From Dipteris shenzhenensis (lineage: Eukaryota > Polypodiophyta > Polypodiopsida > Gleicheniales): 64,000 nucleotides of DNA. Each line of letters begins with the position of its first letter. Position 1 is the first letter of the stretch. The position numbers were made by a program, and so were the translations under genes. This document shows positions 55,401 through 59,353 of the stretch, piece after piece. The stretch is taken from NCBI GenBank assembly GCA_047967505.1, contig CM106541.1; one strand, written 5' to 3'. Under the pieces are notes generated by a model. That model had not been told where the DNA came from, made no database searches, and saw nothing but the letters and a program-made list of their open reading frames with translations.

Positions 55401-57310
55401 TGTGGAGGATGTGGAATGCAATGAAAATCTTCTTAGTGATTCTCTATCAGGTAGTGAGAAGACCCAGTACTCGGATATGTTAGATGATTTCCCATATCTC
55501 TTTGCAACAAGCTATTCACAAGTTCGACCAGTATCTCTTGTGGAGCACAAGATTCAATTGAAGCCAGAAAGCAAGCTAGTTGTGCAATGCTTAAGGTGAT
55601 CAGGGGTGATATAAGTTGAGGCACTAAAGAAAGAGGTAACCCAACTACGATGGAAATGGTCGAACTTTGAAAAGTCATACTGATAAGTTTTCCCTTCTTC
55701 ACGAGTGAAAATTAAGTTTCCCTTGATCTTCATGTGGAATGGGCTCCACCAATAACAAAACTGTGTTCTGACAAATGCCCGTGACTAGATAGAAGGAGGC
55801 AGCATGCTGTATAACCCTACACACTAGGACCGATATCTTTGAAAATTATGTTTTAATAGCTCAAATAAGGGCAAGTCATCTCATCCATGTGAAGGGTTCA
55901 TCCTGGCTTTGATCAAACACTGGAAGTGGTATTAAAATGCATAGAACGCCTCCAACCTCATACTAAACTTTACAAACATGAAGCAGGCCATCAAATACCT
56001 TCAGCCTCATGCCAAACTTCACAATAAACATGAAGCAGTCTTATCGAGCTTCCAAAGCTTAATCTGGTACAAACTAAAAGCTTGTAATAAACTGTATAAA
56101 TTGTTGTGTCAAGCTATATTGCTTCCAGGTTAATGTTCCACTTGATATTGTGACATCGTTCTTGGGAAGGTCTACAGGGCAAACAAAGGTACACCACAAT
56201 CTATTTCTTTAAGGCTCACCATCAAGGTGGTACTAAAGCATTCAAGCTTATTCATCAGTATTCAAGCAATAAAAAACAACAGGCCATAAGGAAAATTCCA
56301 CAACCACCAATGCAAAAACTAGCACAGTGAAAGCAATGAAGACAACAGTTAACCAAAATGGATCCCTACCAGTAGGAGTGCGCTTAAACGTAAAATCTCC
56401 TGAGGGTAGTATCTTACATCATTATTAAGAAAAATAGCTGTATCTAGTGCACAAGCTTGCTTAATCCAACATGTGAACAGAAGCAACCAGACATATAAAA
56501 CAATGATAAATAACAACAATGGCATGGTGAAGCTTTCCTCAAAAAGCATCCCCAATCTACAAGATACACAGAAAATTGGATGCAAAGATTAATACGATTA
56601 ATTATTAGAAACAATTAACCATTACTGGTCTAAATCAAGATATCAATAGATGCATTGCCATCTATACATAAATATATCCACATTGTGAAGATGTATTTTT
56701 TTCTAATGACGCATTCCAAATGGCAATTGTGGAAATTCTCAAGCCTCCAACAGCTTCCAAAATTCAATCCATATTCTCCACTTCTTGAATGAAATAACAC
56801 AAAGTTTGCCACAGACAGCCCAGCATATAATGCATTATATGAAAGCCTTGGGGAGTGAACCCAAAAAAACATTTTTGTATATAAGAAGGATACAACACTA
56901 TCTTTACAAAAAGCTGTTCATGAGGATGAAACCCATAAAACTTCCTTGCACGAACAAGACTGCAGCTATGAATATGCTGCCGTTTTGCACCAATGCCGCT
57001 AGCTAGCTGCAATATAGTAGAAACACATGTGCAAAGTGAGTTGCAAAAAACAATTCAAACGTAAAGAGAGAGTGAGAACTTAAGCACATGCAATTGTCAA
57101 AAACTGTACAGATGTCAATCTGATTGATTAGGGGGAAAATTTATCAGCAATGGACAGTAGAAAAGGCTTTACAATCACATCAACCCTCCACTTGGTTCCT
57201 TTTCTGCATGAAAAAGTTTCTGAGCCTCTTAACATCAACACATAAAATGGAAAAAAATACCTTAAGCGCCTTTTCAACTGCAGACGCAAACCGCCGCACA
57301 AATCCCAGAG
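15466..57310 (-). CDS. REV3: REV3, DNA polymerase zeta catalytic subunit (5' incomplete, 19 exons modelled)
   Basis: Family-B DNA polymerase that extends from lesions and mismatched termini in translesion synthesis, working with REV7 and POLD accessory subunits in the nucleus. Exons in transcription order: 57310-57261, 57006-56894, 56412-56370, 48449-48381, 48201-47871, 47793-47702, 47501-47019, 31394-29997, 29895-29419, 29336-28920, 28606-28452, 28343-27758, 27510-27364, 26973-26698, 26343-26236, 25812-25607, 23004-22701, 21677-20985, 15624-15466. All junctions keep frame, and all but one use GT-AG. The sum is 6,107 nt, about 2,034 residues, close to the length I recall for plant REV3 (about 1,900). 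Order and content match plant REV3 throughout. The first exon(s), carrying the initiator Met and the 'TPAGQKTC'-type segment, are not seen and should lie beyond 57.3 kb, possibly outside the window. The junction between the exons at 31394-29997 and 29895-29419 is ambiguous (alternative donor near 30010 with acceptor at 29900). No inactivating stop was found. Confidence 0.93.
15970..16140 (+). mobile_element. LINE 3' end, 5'-truncated, TG-flanked (in REV3 last intron)
   Basis: Begins '[13 protein letters not shown]', matching the end of LINE ORF2 ('[13 protein letters not shown]' in LINE B), stops near 16038, then carries a 3' UTR with 'ctagctgtccctttttccttt' and an A-rich tail. (TG)n precedes it at 15948-15963 and (GT)n follows at 16141. 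Its 3' UTR matches the antisense copy at 19.54-19.9 kb. Confidence 0.75.
16192..16247. repeat. (AC)8(GT)20 palindromic microsatellite
   Basis: (AC)8 at 16192-16207 runs directly into (GT)20 at 16208-16247, giving a 32-bp perfect palindrome centred at 16207/16208. Confidence 0.95.
16248..16412 (+). mobile_element. LINE A-type 3' end, TG-flanked (in REV3 last intron)
   Basis: Encodes '[19 protein letters not shown]' then a stop near 16341, the counterpart of LINE A 'SFYDCFQTHLIDHDVYMAY'. The 3' UTR ends 'aatcaatcaaagctttcac' with a T8/A5 tail and then 'gtgtgtgagtg'. (GT)20 borders the 5' side. Confidence 0.75.
16680..17010 (+). repeat. Degenerate short repeats, 'catggcagcc' units
   Basis: The motif 'acatggcagcc' and variants such as 'gaggtggcac' recur every 20-40 bp. 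Two paragraphs of the region resemble each other (16849-16920 and 17040-17200: 'gactcagtctc', 'atctataa', 'cccttca..gtgcac'), suggesting duplicated LTR sequence. Confidence 0.5.
16840..19250 (+). mobile_element. Decayed Ty3/gypsy element in the REV3 last intron
   Basis: A possible 5' LTR end with TATAAAA at 17154-17160, then gag (17270-17700), protease (near 17870-18120), RT (18430-18960) and RNase H traces (19080-19215) in collapsing frames. Recognisable pieces are '[14 protein letters not shown]' near 18460, '[11 protein letters not shown]' (frame-shifted) near 18630 and 'VSSNTFWPY'-type RT remnants. The plus orientation is antisense to REV3. No complete LTR pair was found. Confidence 0.65.
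17281..17706 (+). pseudogene. gypsy gag remnant
   Basis: Open frame with '[20 protein letters not shown]' and '[13 protein letters not shown]', the typical gag pattern of a short helical domain followed by a basic Gln/Lys/Ser-rich tail. A frame change near 17690 leads to '[12 protein letters not shown]', a broken zinc knuckle. The N-terminal part of the long open frame (17125-17280) is probably LTR or leader, not protein. Confidence 0.5.
19527..19895 (-). mobile_element. LINE 3' end, 5'-truncated, flanked by (CA)n (REV3 last intron)
   Basis: Minus-strand copy whose sense strand is 5' (TG)n, then '[19 protein letters not shown]', '[20 protein letters not shown]' (matching LINE A 'FPTVTFGRFFSLFDFHLSRQ'), then a 3' UTR like that at 16.0 kb and an A8 tail. 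(CA)n lies at both ends, 19499-19526 and 19896-19911. A 48-bp repeat of 'gattgtc..tatagagatgctcag' is duplicated at about 19676-19745. Confidence 0.8.
19920..20183 (-). mobile_element. LINE 3' end, 5'-truncated, flanked by (CA)n (REV3 last intron)
   Basis: Sense strand encodes '[19 protein letters not shown]' and '[10 protein letters not shown]', matching the LINE B C-terminus ('[12 protein letters not shown]', '[12 protein letters not shown]'), then an A8 tail at 19921-19928. (CA)n borders both sides (19896-19911 and 20184-20209). Confidence 0.78.
20210..20340 (-). mobile_element. LINE-like 3' tail next to (CA)n (REV3 last intron)
   Basis: Sense strand has a 3' UTR-like 'ctttcttaatgcaaaatttt' followed by an A-rich (AAG)n tail joined to (TG)n at 20209. 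The 5' boundary is not defined. It contains a 25-bp inverted repeat at 20269-20293. Confidence 0.5.
20269..20293. repeat. Near-perfect inverted repeat, 12-bp arms
   Basis: TAGCTGTCCCAC, one A, GTGGGACAGCTA. It could fold as a hairpin in LINE RNA. Confidence 0.85.
20985..21677 (-). CDS. REV3: REV3 C-terminal region with CysA cluster
   Basis: A 231-codon exon beginning 'VKSYLQRQW' and including '[16 protein letters not shown]', '[17 protein letters not shown]', '[19 protein letters not shown]' and the zinc-binding CysA cluster 'CMVCGD'...'CDTC'. It ends '[10 protein letters not shown]' at a GTGAGT donor at 20984. The open frame from 20984 to 20874 is intron. Next comes a 5.4-kb intron before the last exon. 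Confidence 0.94.
21955..21990 (+). repeat. C-run followed by A-run
   Basis: Interrupted polyC at 21955-21973 followed by A16. It lies in the REV3 intron between the exons at 23004-22701 and 21677-20985; prone to assembly error. Confidence 0.9.
22701..23004 (-). CDS. REV3: REV3 thumb exon with KKRYVGY motif
   Basis: A 304-nt exon starting with the last base of the motif C Ser codon, then '[17 protein letters not shown]'. It contains '[19 protein letters not shown]', the DNA-contacting motif of family-B polymerases, and '[13 protein letters not shown]'. It ends 'TQDVSQ' at a GTGAGT donor. The open frame continuing down to 22530 is intron. Confidence 0.94.
23251..23370 (+). repeat. 60-bp tandem repeat, two copies
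   Basis: Copies 23251-23310 and 23311-23370 both begin 'gcccacatggcagcctctct' (one base differs in copy 1) and continue with similar C-rich sequence. It lies in the REV3 intron between exons 25812-25607 and 23004-22701. Open frames on both strands follow the repeat and are not convincing genes. Confidence 0.9.
23600..23620 (+). repeat. G21 homopolymer
   Basis: A pure G run on the plus strand inside a REV3 intron; C21 in the transcript. Confidence 0.95.
24383..24413 (+). repeat. (GA)n microsatellite
   Basis: About 15 GA units followed by AT/AC-rich sequence, in a REV3 intron. Confidence 0.95.
24640..25430 (+). other. Unrecognised GC-richer insert in a REV3 intron
   Basis: Sequence between an AT-rich stretch and a (TC)n tract. 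The start is rich in 'cagcatcagcaccatc'-type triplets, then comes mixed-composition DNA with an 84-codon open frame at 25178-25432 that I do not recognise. Base composition differs from the flanks, so it may be a decayed transposon. Confidence 0.35.
25469..25512 (+). repeat. (CT)22 microsatellite
   Basis: Pure CT run in the same REV3 intron, about 95 bp from the end of the motif C exon. Confidence 0.95.
25607..26973 (-). CDS. REV3: REV3 polymerase motifs A, B and C (palm and fingers)
   Basis: Exon 26973-26698 carries motif A, '[16 protein letters not shown]', with the first catalytic Asp. Exon 26343-26236 (36 codons, too short for a long open frame) encodes '[19 protein letters not shown]' and '[13 protein letters not shown]'. 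Exon 25812-25607 carries motif B, '[17 protein letters not shown]', and motif C, 'VYGDTD', with the second catalytic Asp. The final Ser codon of YGDTDS is split: AG at 25608-25607 and T at 23004. The donor after 25607 reads GCATGC, a GC instead of GT. All catalytic residues are present. Confidence 0.95.
27364..28606 (-). CDS. REV3: REV3 exonuclease-like domain exons (three)
   Basis: Exon 28606-28452 encodes '[15 protein letters not shown]' and '[12 protein letters not shown]'. Exon 28343-27758 encodes '[13 protein letters not shown]', '[10 protein letters not shown]', '[16 protein letters not shown]' and '[16 protein letters not shown]'. Exon 27510-27364 encodes '[20 protein letters not shown]' and '[12 protein letters not shown]'. 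This is the family-B exonuclease fold. In REV3 proteins it is catalytically inactive, so pol zeta has no proofreading; that is family knowledge, not tested here. The tail of the open frame from 27757 down to 27650 is intron. Confidence 0.93.
28920..29895 (-). CDS. REV3: REV3 exons with QNDG block and SQISGP/GFRDP block
   Basis: Exon 29895-29419 contains '[19 protein letters not shown]', which corresponds to the single 'GIPLHxxNDG' block of Arabidopsis REV3, followed by a variable tail ending 'SACSGM'. Exon 29336-28920 contains '[12 protein letters not shown]', '[11 protein letters not shown]' and '[10 protein letters not shown]', the strongly conserved stretch leading into the exonuclease-like domain. 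Both exons are open and flanked by GT-AG sites. The reading frame beyond 28920 (towards 28776) is intron. Confidence 0.9.
29997..31394 (-). CDS. REV3: REV3 large central exon
   Basis: A 466-codon exon starting '[13 protein letters not shown]', equivalent to the 'EALGLFKWFASSQ' block of plant REV3. It continues with 'QHECQEII', then '[13 protein letters not shown]' (the conserved basic 'LRDLMRKKR' element) and 'YGPLPL'. Much of the rest is low-complexity, polar linker, as usual between the N-terminal and catalytic domains. Its 3' part, about 30240-30030, encodes a diverged extra copy of the 'QNDGTVxxLLxPAxLPPAL' block that is also found in the next exon. The acceptor at 31395 lies 45 nt downstream of a (GA)n tract (sense strand). 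The last junction is uncertain: donor after 29997 gives phase 0; an alternative near 30010 gives phase 1. Confidence 0.9.
31439..31475 (+). repeat. (TC)n microsatellite next to a REV3 acceptor
   Basis: (GA)n on the sense strand, ending about 45 nt upstream of the acceptor at 31395. Confidence 0.95.
31476..33890. other. Giant REV3 intron, left part; no recognised gene
   Basis: Mixed-composition DNA without recognisable domains apart from the uncharacterised frame at 33170-33622. A TG start at 31877 ('tgttagagtttatc') could be the edge of a solo LTR, but no matching end was found. Confidence 0.4.
33170..33622 (-). CDS. Uncharacterised 150-codon open frame in the intron
   Basis: Runs from an ATG ('[14 protein letters not shown]') through a Cys-rich segment '[17 protein letters not shown]' to a stop at 33170. 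I do not recognise it, and no transposon domain is visible. Its length is somewhat above what stop frequency alone would give in DNA of this composition, but it has no supporting neighbours and lies antisense to the gypsy element that starts just right of it. It may be chance or a remnant of an unknown repeat. Confidence 0.2.
   Translation of the reverse strand: MKVDSHERLRAHEPFMLAYASEKMTVTLLWNHVEGPFRLCHMANSLIEKGGIDKSLSRSYFTSFMEGEKFANGFKYPTYLCVANLEACILNHACSCELCLGPCSWPCMGKFTQNWDMQWDLDDCMKYLCVFCGLHVVFFQHDGGFIVMHQ
33899..35460 (+). pseudogene. Chromovirus protease, RT and RNase H, frameshifted
   Basis: Protease '[11 protein letters not shown]' and '[13 protein letters not shown]'. RT begins near 34430 ('[20 protein letters not shown]'), has '[15 protein letters not shown]' (catalytic Asp) at about 34720, '[13 protein letters not shown]' and '[15 protein letters not shown]' (FxDD box) at about 34918. 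RNase H/tether at 35146-35460 includes '[12 protein letters not shown]' and '[17 protein letters not shown]'. Three separate frames are needed, so it is not functional as read. Confidence 0.88.
35442..37107 (+). pseudogene. Chromovirus RNase H end, integrase and chromodomain
   Basis: RNase H tail '[19 protein letters not shown]' to '[11 protein letters not shown]'. The integrase zinc finger '[12 protein letters not shown]' follows, then the DDE core: '[12 protein letters not shown]', '[11 protein letters not shown]', '[13 protein letters not shown]'. The 411-codon frame at 35872-37107 is intact through the GPY-type region '[15 protein letters not shown]' and ends in a chromodomain ('[12 protein letters not shown]', 'AKWMDEDML'). 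Chromodomains steer chromovirus integration to heterochromatin (family knowledge). A frameshift at about 35900 separates it from the upstream frame. Confidence 0.88.
37138..38011 (+). repeat. Putative 3' LTR of the chromovirus
   Basis: Starts TGTCACCACAATG right after the polypurine-like stretch and ends ...CACGCTACCACA, where sequence of another element begins. A TATA-like 'aataaatatatttatata' is at 37463-37480. The first 320 bp contain about 11 TTGAC/GTCAA cores. There is no second LTR to align, so the ends are inferred. Confidence 0.6.
38012..38600 (-). mobile_element. Fragment of a LINE C-type element
   Basis: Minus-strand '[20 protein letters not shown]' and '[10 protein letters not shown]' correspond to '[20 protein letters not shown]' and '[10 protein letters not shown]' of LINE C. 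The YADD box is FVHD here, so catalytic residues are lost. It contains a tandem duplication with 74-bp period (38245-38318 and 38319-38391). It abuts the chromovirus LTR. Confidence 0.75.
38601..39115. other. Pre-insertion sequence left of LINE C
   Basis: No gene recognised. 'ccacctaggcattaaagtaaggtgcat' at about 38618 resembles the sequence at about 46205 beyond LINE C, so an older repeat flanks the insertion. Ends in the target-site copy 39101-39115. Confidence 0.4.
39240..43630 (-). pseudogene. LINE C ORF2 (endonuclease + RT), disrupted
   Basis: Endonuclease from about 43608: '[20 protein letters not shown]', '[12 protein letters not shown]' (catalytic Glu), '[16 protein letters not shown]' and '[11 protein letters not shown]'. 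RT at 42606-41600: '[15 protein letters not shown]' and '[11 protein letters not shown]', then frame-shifted pieces, with '[13 protein letters not shown]' at about 41530-41500. The C-terminal part (41177-40182) has '[12 protein letters not shown]' and '[18 protein letters not shown]'; the finger '[18 protein letters not shown]' is near 39860. At least four frame changes are needed. Confidence 0.86.
43946..45496 (-). pseudogene. LINE C ORF1 (gag-like, CCHC, Pro-rich), disrupted
   Basis: Probable start ATG 45496 ('[17 protein letters not shown]'), then '[17 protein letters not shown]' and '[18 protein letters not shown]', a DUF4283-like fold. A 157-bp tandem duplication (44922-45078 and 45079-45235) then breaks the frame. 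The rest continues at about 44887 ('[17 protein letters not shown]') with zinc knuckle '[14 protein letters not shown]' and a long Pro/Ser-rich tail to 43946. RNA-binding role by analogy with plant LINE ORF1. Confidence 0.8.
44922..45235. repeat. 157-bp tandem duplication inside LINE C ORF1
   Basis: 44922-45078 and 45079-45235 are almost identical; one visible difference is 'gcgatgaatg' versus 'gcgaggaatg'. 157 is not a multiple of three, so the duplication shifts the ORF1 frame. Confidence 0.95.
45497..46093 (-). promoter_or_regulatory. LINE C 5' leader, extremely C-rich on the sense strand
   Basis: About 600 bp dominated by GGGGG and GGA runs on the plus strand, with CpG-rich stretches ('gcgcagcgcagcgcgggg'). 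It is in the position of the internal promoter. The long open frames on both strands here are composition artefacts. Multiple G-runs could form G-quadruplexes on the plus strand. Confidence 0.55.
46109..47018. other. Intron sequence right of LINE C
   Basis: No gene recognised. Begins directly after the target-site copy. Contains the 'ccacctaggcacc...aaggtgcatcattgg' element at about 46205 that resembles 38618. Confidence 0.4.
47019..48449 (-). CDS. REV3: REV3 N-terminal domain exons (four)
   Basis: Exon 48449-48381 encodes '[20 protein letters not shown]', the hallmark 'QPHESHIP' element. Exon 48201-47871 starts '[13 protein letters not shown]' and carries the '[10 protein letters not shown]' motif near its end. 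Exon 47793-47702 encodes '[11 protein letters not shown]' and 'VQSLIPIWE', a block conserved in plant REV3. Exon 47501-47019 is a poorly conserved acidic linker of 161 codons. Phases run 0/0, 0/1, 1/0, 0/0 and all four donors and acceptors are GT-AG. The intron between 47793-47702 and 47501-47019 contains a 69-bp-period tandem duplication. Confidence 0.92.
47520..47657. repeat. 69-bp-period tandem duplication in a REV3 intron
   Basis: 'atctaagtcattctaacag' occurs at 47520 and again at 47589 and is followed each time by the same roughly 30 bp. Confidence 0.9.
48770..49640 (-). mobile_element. LINE C-terminal relic
   Basis: Minus-strand frames read '[20 protein letters not shown]' and, after a stop, '[12 protein letters not shown]', '[10 protein letters not shown]'. 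The Cys/Trp pattern ('LWEC...W') is that of the zinc-finger region after LINE RTs. It is too short and decayed to assign to a family. It lies in the giant REV3 intron. Confidence 0.4.
49789..49817 (+). repeat. C12 followed by (TC)8
   Basis: Simple repeat exactly at the 5' edge of LINE E. Confidence 0.9.
49818..51460 (+). mobile_element. LINE E, 5'-truncated RT and zinc finger
   Basis: RT begins within the fingers ('[18 protein letters not shown]', '[18 protein letters not shown]'), followed by '[10 protein letters not shown]' at about 50068. The 356-codon frame at 50172-51242 starts near '[12 protein letters not shown]' and ends in the C-terminal region. The finger '[18 protein letters not shown]' is at about 51220-51285 in another frame. 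The catalytic YADD is YAND, so RT would be dead. Plus strand, antisense to REV3. Same family as LINE F at 57.65-60.35 kb. Confidence 0.85.
50172..51242 (+). pseudogene. LINE E RT C-terminal half
   Basis: Longest open frame of the element. It reads '[17 protein letters not shown]' (RT motif D/E region), '[12 protein letters not shown]', 'YGSPCWGPN' and '[10 protein letters not shown]'. The upstream part of RT is in the same direction but separated by a TAG at about 49977 and a stop near 50103. The last Asp pair of the active site is Asn-Asp. Confidence 0.85.
51505..52059 (-). pseudogene. copia integrase N-terminal half, truncated
   Basis: GAG-pre-integrase zinc finger '[14 protein letters not shown]' (HHCC) and '[13 protein letters not shown]', then the start of the integrase core with '[19 protein letters not shown]' (D to R-D-V context of the first Asp) and '[18 protein letters not shown]' (second Asp region). 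The frame ends at 51505 after '[10 protein letters not shown]'. The remaining core, RT and RNase H are absent. Confidence 0.88.
52011..53492 (-). pseudogene. copia gag and protease
   Basis: A 493-codon frame starting '[19 protein letters not shown]'. UBN2/gag region: '[19 protein letters not shown]', '[20 protein letters not shown]', '[20 protein letters not shown]'. Zinc knuckle '[14 protein letters not shown]' has Gln where His-adjacent Gly-His is usual (CX2CX4HX4C lacks its His). Protease '[12 protein letters not shown]' (DSGA active site). The frame shifts near 52030 into the integrase frame. The N-terminal two thirds are intact. Confidence 0.9.
53640..54260. repeat. Degenerate tandem repeats in the copia leader
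   Basis: Units such as 'gccccaatttcttcagggaaattgc' alternate with 'aaaagaggg(c/g)caaatt' about every 70-120 bp on the plus strand. They are strongly diverged. Confidence 0.6.
54323..54790. promoter_or_regulatory. GTAC-rich leader of the copia element
   Basis: About 23 GTAC tetramers in 468 bp, often as TCCGTACAG or CCGTACAA on the sense strand. The same motif type and density are found in the LINE B leader at 7.4-7.9 kb. It lies downstream of the LTR, before gag. Open frames on both strands here are artefacts. Confidence 0.5.
54873..54886 (-). promoter_or_regulatory. copia primer-binding site
   Basis: Sense 'tttggtatcagtgc' matches the initiator Met-tRNA 3'-end complement TGGTATCAGAGC used by most plant copia elements, with one substitution. 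Confidence 0.75.
54887..55122 (-). repeat. copia 5' LTR, 236 bp
   Basis: On the sense strand it starts TGTTAGAATTATTATT at 55122 and ends CTCTCTCACA at 54887, immediately followed by the PBS. TG...CA ends and small size fit plant copia LTRs. Contains an inverted-repeat-like region 'aaggttttgtcacttcgaca'. Confidence 0.8.
55210..55660 (+). mobile_element. gypsy pol fragment upstream of RT
   Basis: Plus-strand frame 55303-55599 ends '[19 protein letters not shown]', '[17 protein letters not shown]', the conserved segment just before gypsy RT. It then breaks at a TGA. The rest of RT is missing. Confidence 0.65.
55661..56369. other. REV3 intron sequence; nothing recognised
   Basis: AT-rich DNA up to the 43-nt REV3 exon at 56370-56412. 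No convincing open frame. Confidence 0.4.
56370..57310 (-). CDS. REV3: REV3 N-terminal exons (three)
   Basis: Exon 57310-57261 encodes a segment ending in 'SAVEKALK'. Exon 57006-56894 encodes '[18 protein letters not shown]', the conserved REV3 N-terminal element, and ends in 'FVKIV' plus two bases. Exon 56412-56370 is only 43 nt; it supplies the third base and '[14 protein letters not shown]', which fits the small hydrophobic helix expected here. The long open frame around 57012-56764 reads past the real donor at 56893 into intron and should not be taken as coding beyond that point. The upstream acceptor of the first listed exon could be 57310 or 57313. Together these are the start of the family-B N-terminal domain. 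The next exon is almost 8 kb away, beyond a transposon-filled intron. Confidence 0.88.
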
Positions 57311-57607
57311 CTGCTAGTATAAAACAGATTTTAGGTTCTTGTGCAAGATAATGATAAAAAACCAATAAAACGAACATGCAGAATCAACCTGGAGTTCAGC
57401 ATGACTATAAGACTAGAATACATCCTTTCTTGCAAATTAATAAGCAAAGATACACTTATACTCTGATCAGCACCCAAGCATAAGCTGCCATCTGGGTTTC
57501 GGGAAAATCCAGAATCACCTGGGTAAACCTAGTGCTTACTAAGCTATAAAATCCCAACCCAAAAAACATAAACTACGACAACAAAAAGGAAACTAACAAA
57601 GAAGAAA

Positions 57608-57610
<3 letters not shown>

Positions 57611-57638
<28 letters not shown>
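57611..57638 (+). repeat. (GA)14 microsatellite
   Basis: Simple repeat next to the 3' end of LINE F. Confidence 0.95.
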
Positions 57639-57642
<4 letters not shown>

Positions 57643-58219
57643 ACGAAAGATATATTAGCGTCCTCGGGAGGCCTCGCAGGGCCTATGGAGCAAAGTACTT
57701 AGTACACCAAGCGAGATTAAAGCATACAAGCCTCAAAGGGCTGAAGCAAAGGGCGCACTAGGGCCCTTGCTGAGTGTGATGCTCACCTAAAGCTAAGGAG
57801 CTCAATAGCTCAAACAAAACTCGGATACAAAACTGAAAGCTGAGGCTCAGAAGCCGAAACCCGGCACCGTGGTGGCTCTCCAGTGGGCTGTCGAGTTGTC
57901 TCGCGCCGTGGTGGAGGACGTGGGCTCCTCAATCTCTGGATCCGATGGGCTATATCAAGAGTCACTAGAGCTGAGATAGGCCGGAGCTCGATCATATCTA
58001 GTCACTCTCCATGTCATGTGTGGTCTCTGCGTCCCTCGTTCAGCAGCGTTATGTCGGCTCTCTCTGCGGATCTATACTGCCCTCATATTAGCTAGCTAGT
58101 CCTCCTCCACCCCACACTCTCCTAGAGCTGACTCAAATGCATAATAATCTGCAACATGTCTTTGTGCTTGGTCTGCCTCAATAGCCTGTGGCACGGTACA
58201 CCCCCTATTGCTCTCTGAT

Positions 58220-58560
58220 CTATTGCGATAGTGTCTCTCTGTGTTGTCGCATCTCAAGCAGATAGAGCCCAATGCAAACATGGCCATGGAAGTGGATCAA
58301 CCGTGAGAGTGGACCAAGGCCGTGTCCATCCTGAAAGAGGCAATGGTATTGTCTCTGGATCTCATAGTAGGCTAGGCAGATACATAGAAAATGCTCCTCT
58401 GTCTTGACCTCCCCCAATGTGCATAACCTGCAGATCCGGTGCTCTTTGGGTATATCTACAGCTCTCCTTGCCTCAATCCTCATCTAATGAGACGAGACCC
58501 GCATCTGTCCAATGGCAATTCTCAATGCATGTGAGACTCCTCTATCCTCGAGGTACCGGG
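58220..58560 (-). pseudogene. LINE F C-terminal zinc-finger region
   Basis: 'RYLEDRGVSHALRIAIGQMR' followed by 'RRAVDIPKEHRICRLCTLGE' and 'VKTEEHFLCICLAYYEIQRQ'. Aligns with LINE E residues around 51100-51330. Confidence 0.7.
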
Positions 58561-58779
58561 GTATGATGATGATAAGTCCATCCTCCGATACTCTCAAGAA
58601 GTGGTCGTGATAGAACTAGATCTTGGTGCAAACTCCTGGCACACCCCAAAGTCCGAGACGTATGGAGCTAAAGGAGAGGAGACCGTTATATACAATCAAA
58701 TCATGGACTACACCCAACTCCAGTAGATGTCACCCATACCCTATCACATGTGGTGCATCTGCTAAATGCCTCACTATCC

Positions 58780-59292
58780 CAAGCTCTGCTACATCTAGCT
58801 CCAATACTATGAGGGAATCAGATGCGAGGTCAAGCAAGCCCACCTGTCTATCTCTTGTGTGAGCATTAAAGTCACCAAGGAGGAGGATATCTCCCTCCCT
58901 AGAGAACTCCGTGATGTCATCATGTAGCGCCTCTTATGGGCTGTGTCCTTTGTGGTGACCTCATGCATAAGATGATGTATGTGGGAGAAAATAGCACACC
59001 ACAATCAGATCGGTCCGCATATGTGGACTCATATCCACATATGTCGTGCATGTTCCTCTCTCCGTACCACCGATATGAGTAGTCTCACGTGTGATCTAAA
59101 AAGGATAGCCACACCCCCAGAGCCTTGTACCCCACTGTCTCTCCTCATCTCCATCCTATGGATTGACTCCCATGTATATGCTATCACTGTGGGCAGTCCT
59201 CTCTCTGGGCTCTCATGTGTCCTAGTGTAGAAGATCATGTCCCTATCGGTGTATGTTTCTAAGAAACCCCGCGGGTGACTAGAGGGTGCCAT
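58780..59292 (-). pseudogene. LINE F endonuclease fragment
   Basis: Frames read 'DMIFYTRTHESPERGLPTV', 'GSGGVAILFRSHV' and, further on, 'FSREGDILLLGDFNAHT' (GDFN catalytic box at about 58885-58865). Frame changes separate them. Confidence 0.65.
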
Positions 59293-59353
59293 TGCAATTC
59301 CAAACTACCATTTTCAATCTATTTTGTGCACTCATCTCGTGGGTCCAACACCG

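Noticed and set aside
56764-56893. Continuation of the REV3 N-terminal frame beyond 'FVKIV'
   Set aside because: Joining to the 43-nt exon at 56412-56370 gives the conserved 'YYPQEIL' instead, so this stretch is intron.
57461-57550. Possible upstream REV3 exon ('DSGFSRNPDGSL')
   Set aside because: It does not resemble the expected 'TPAGQKTC..H' or 'LPYLY' segments, and frame continuity cannot be shown.
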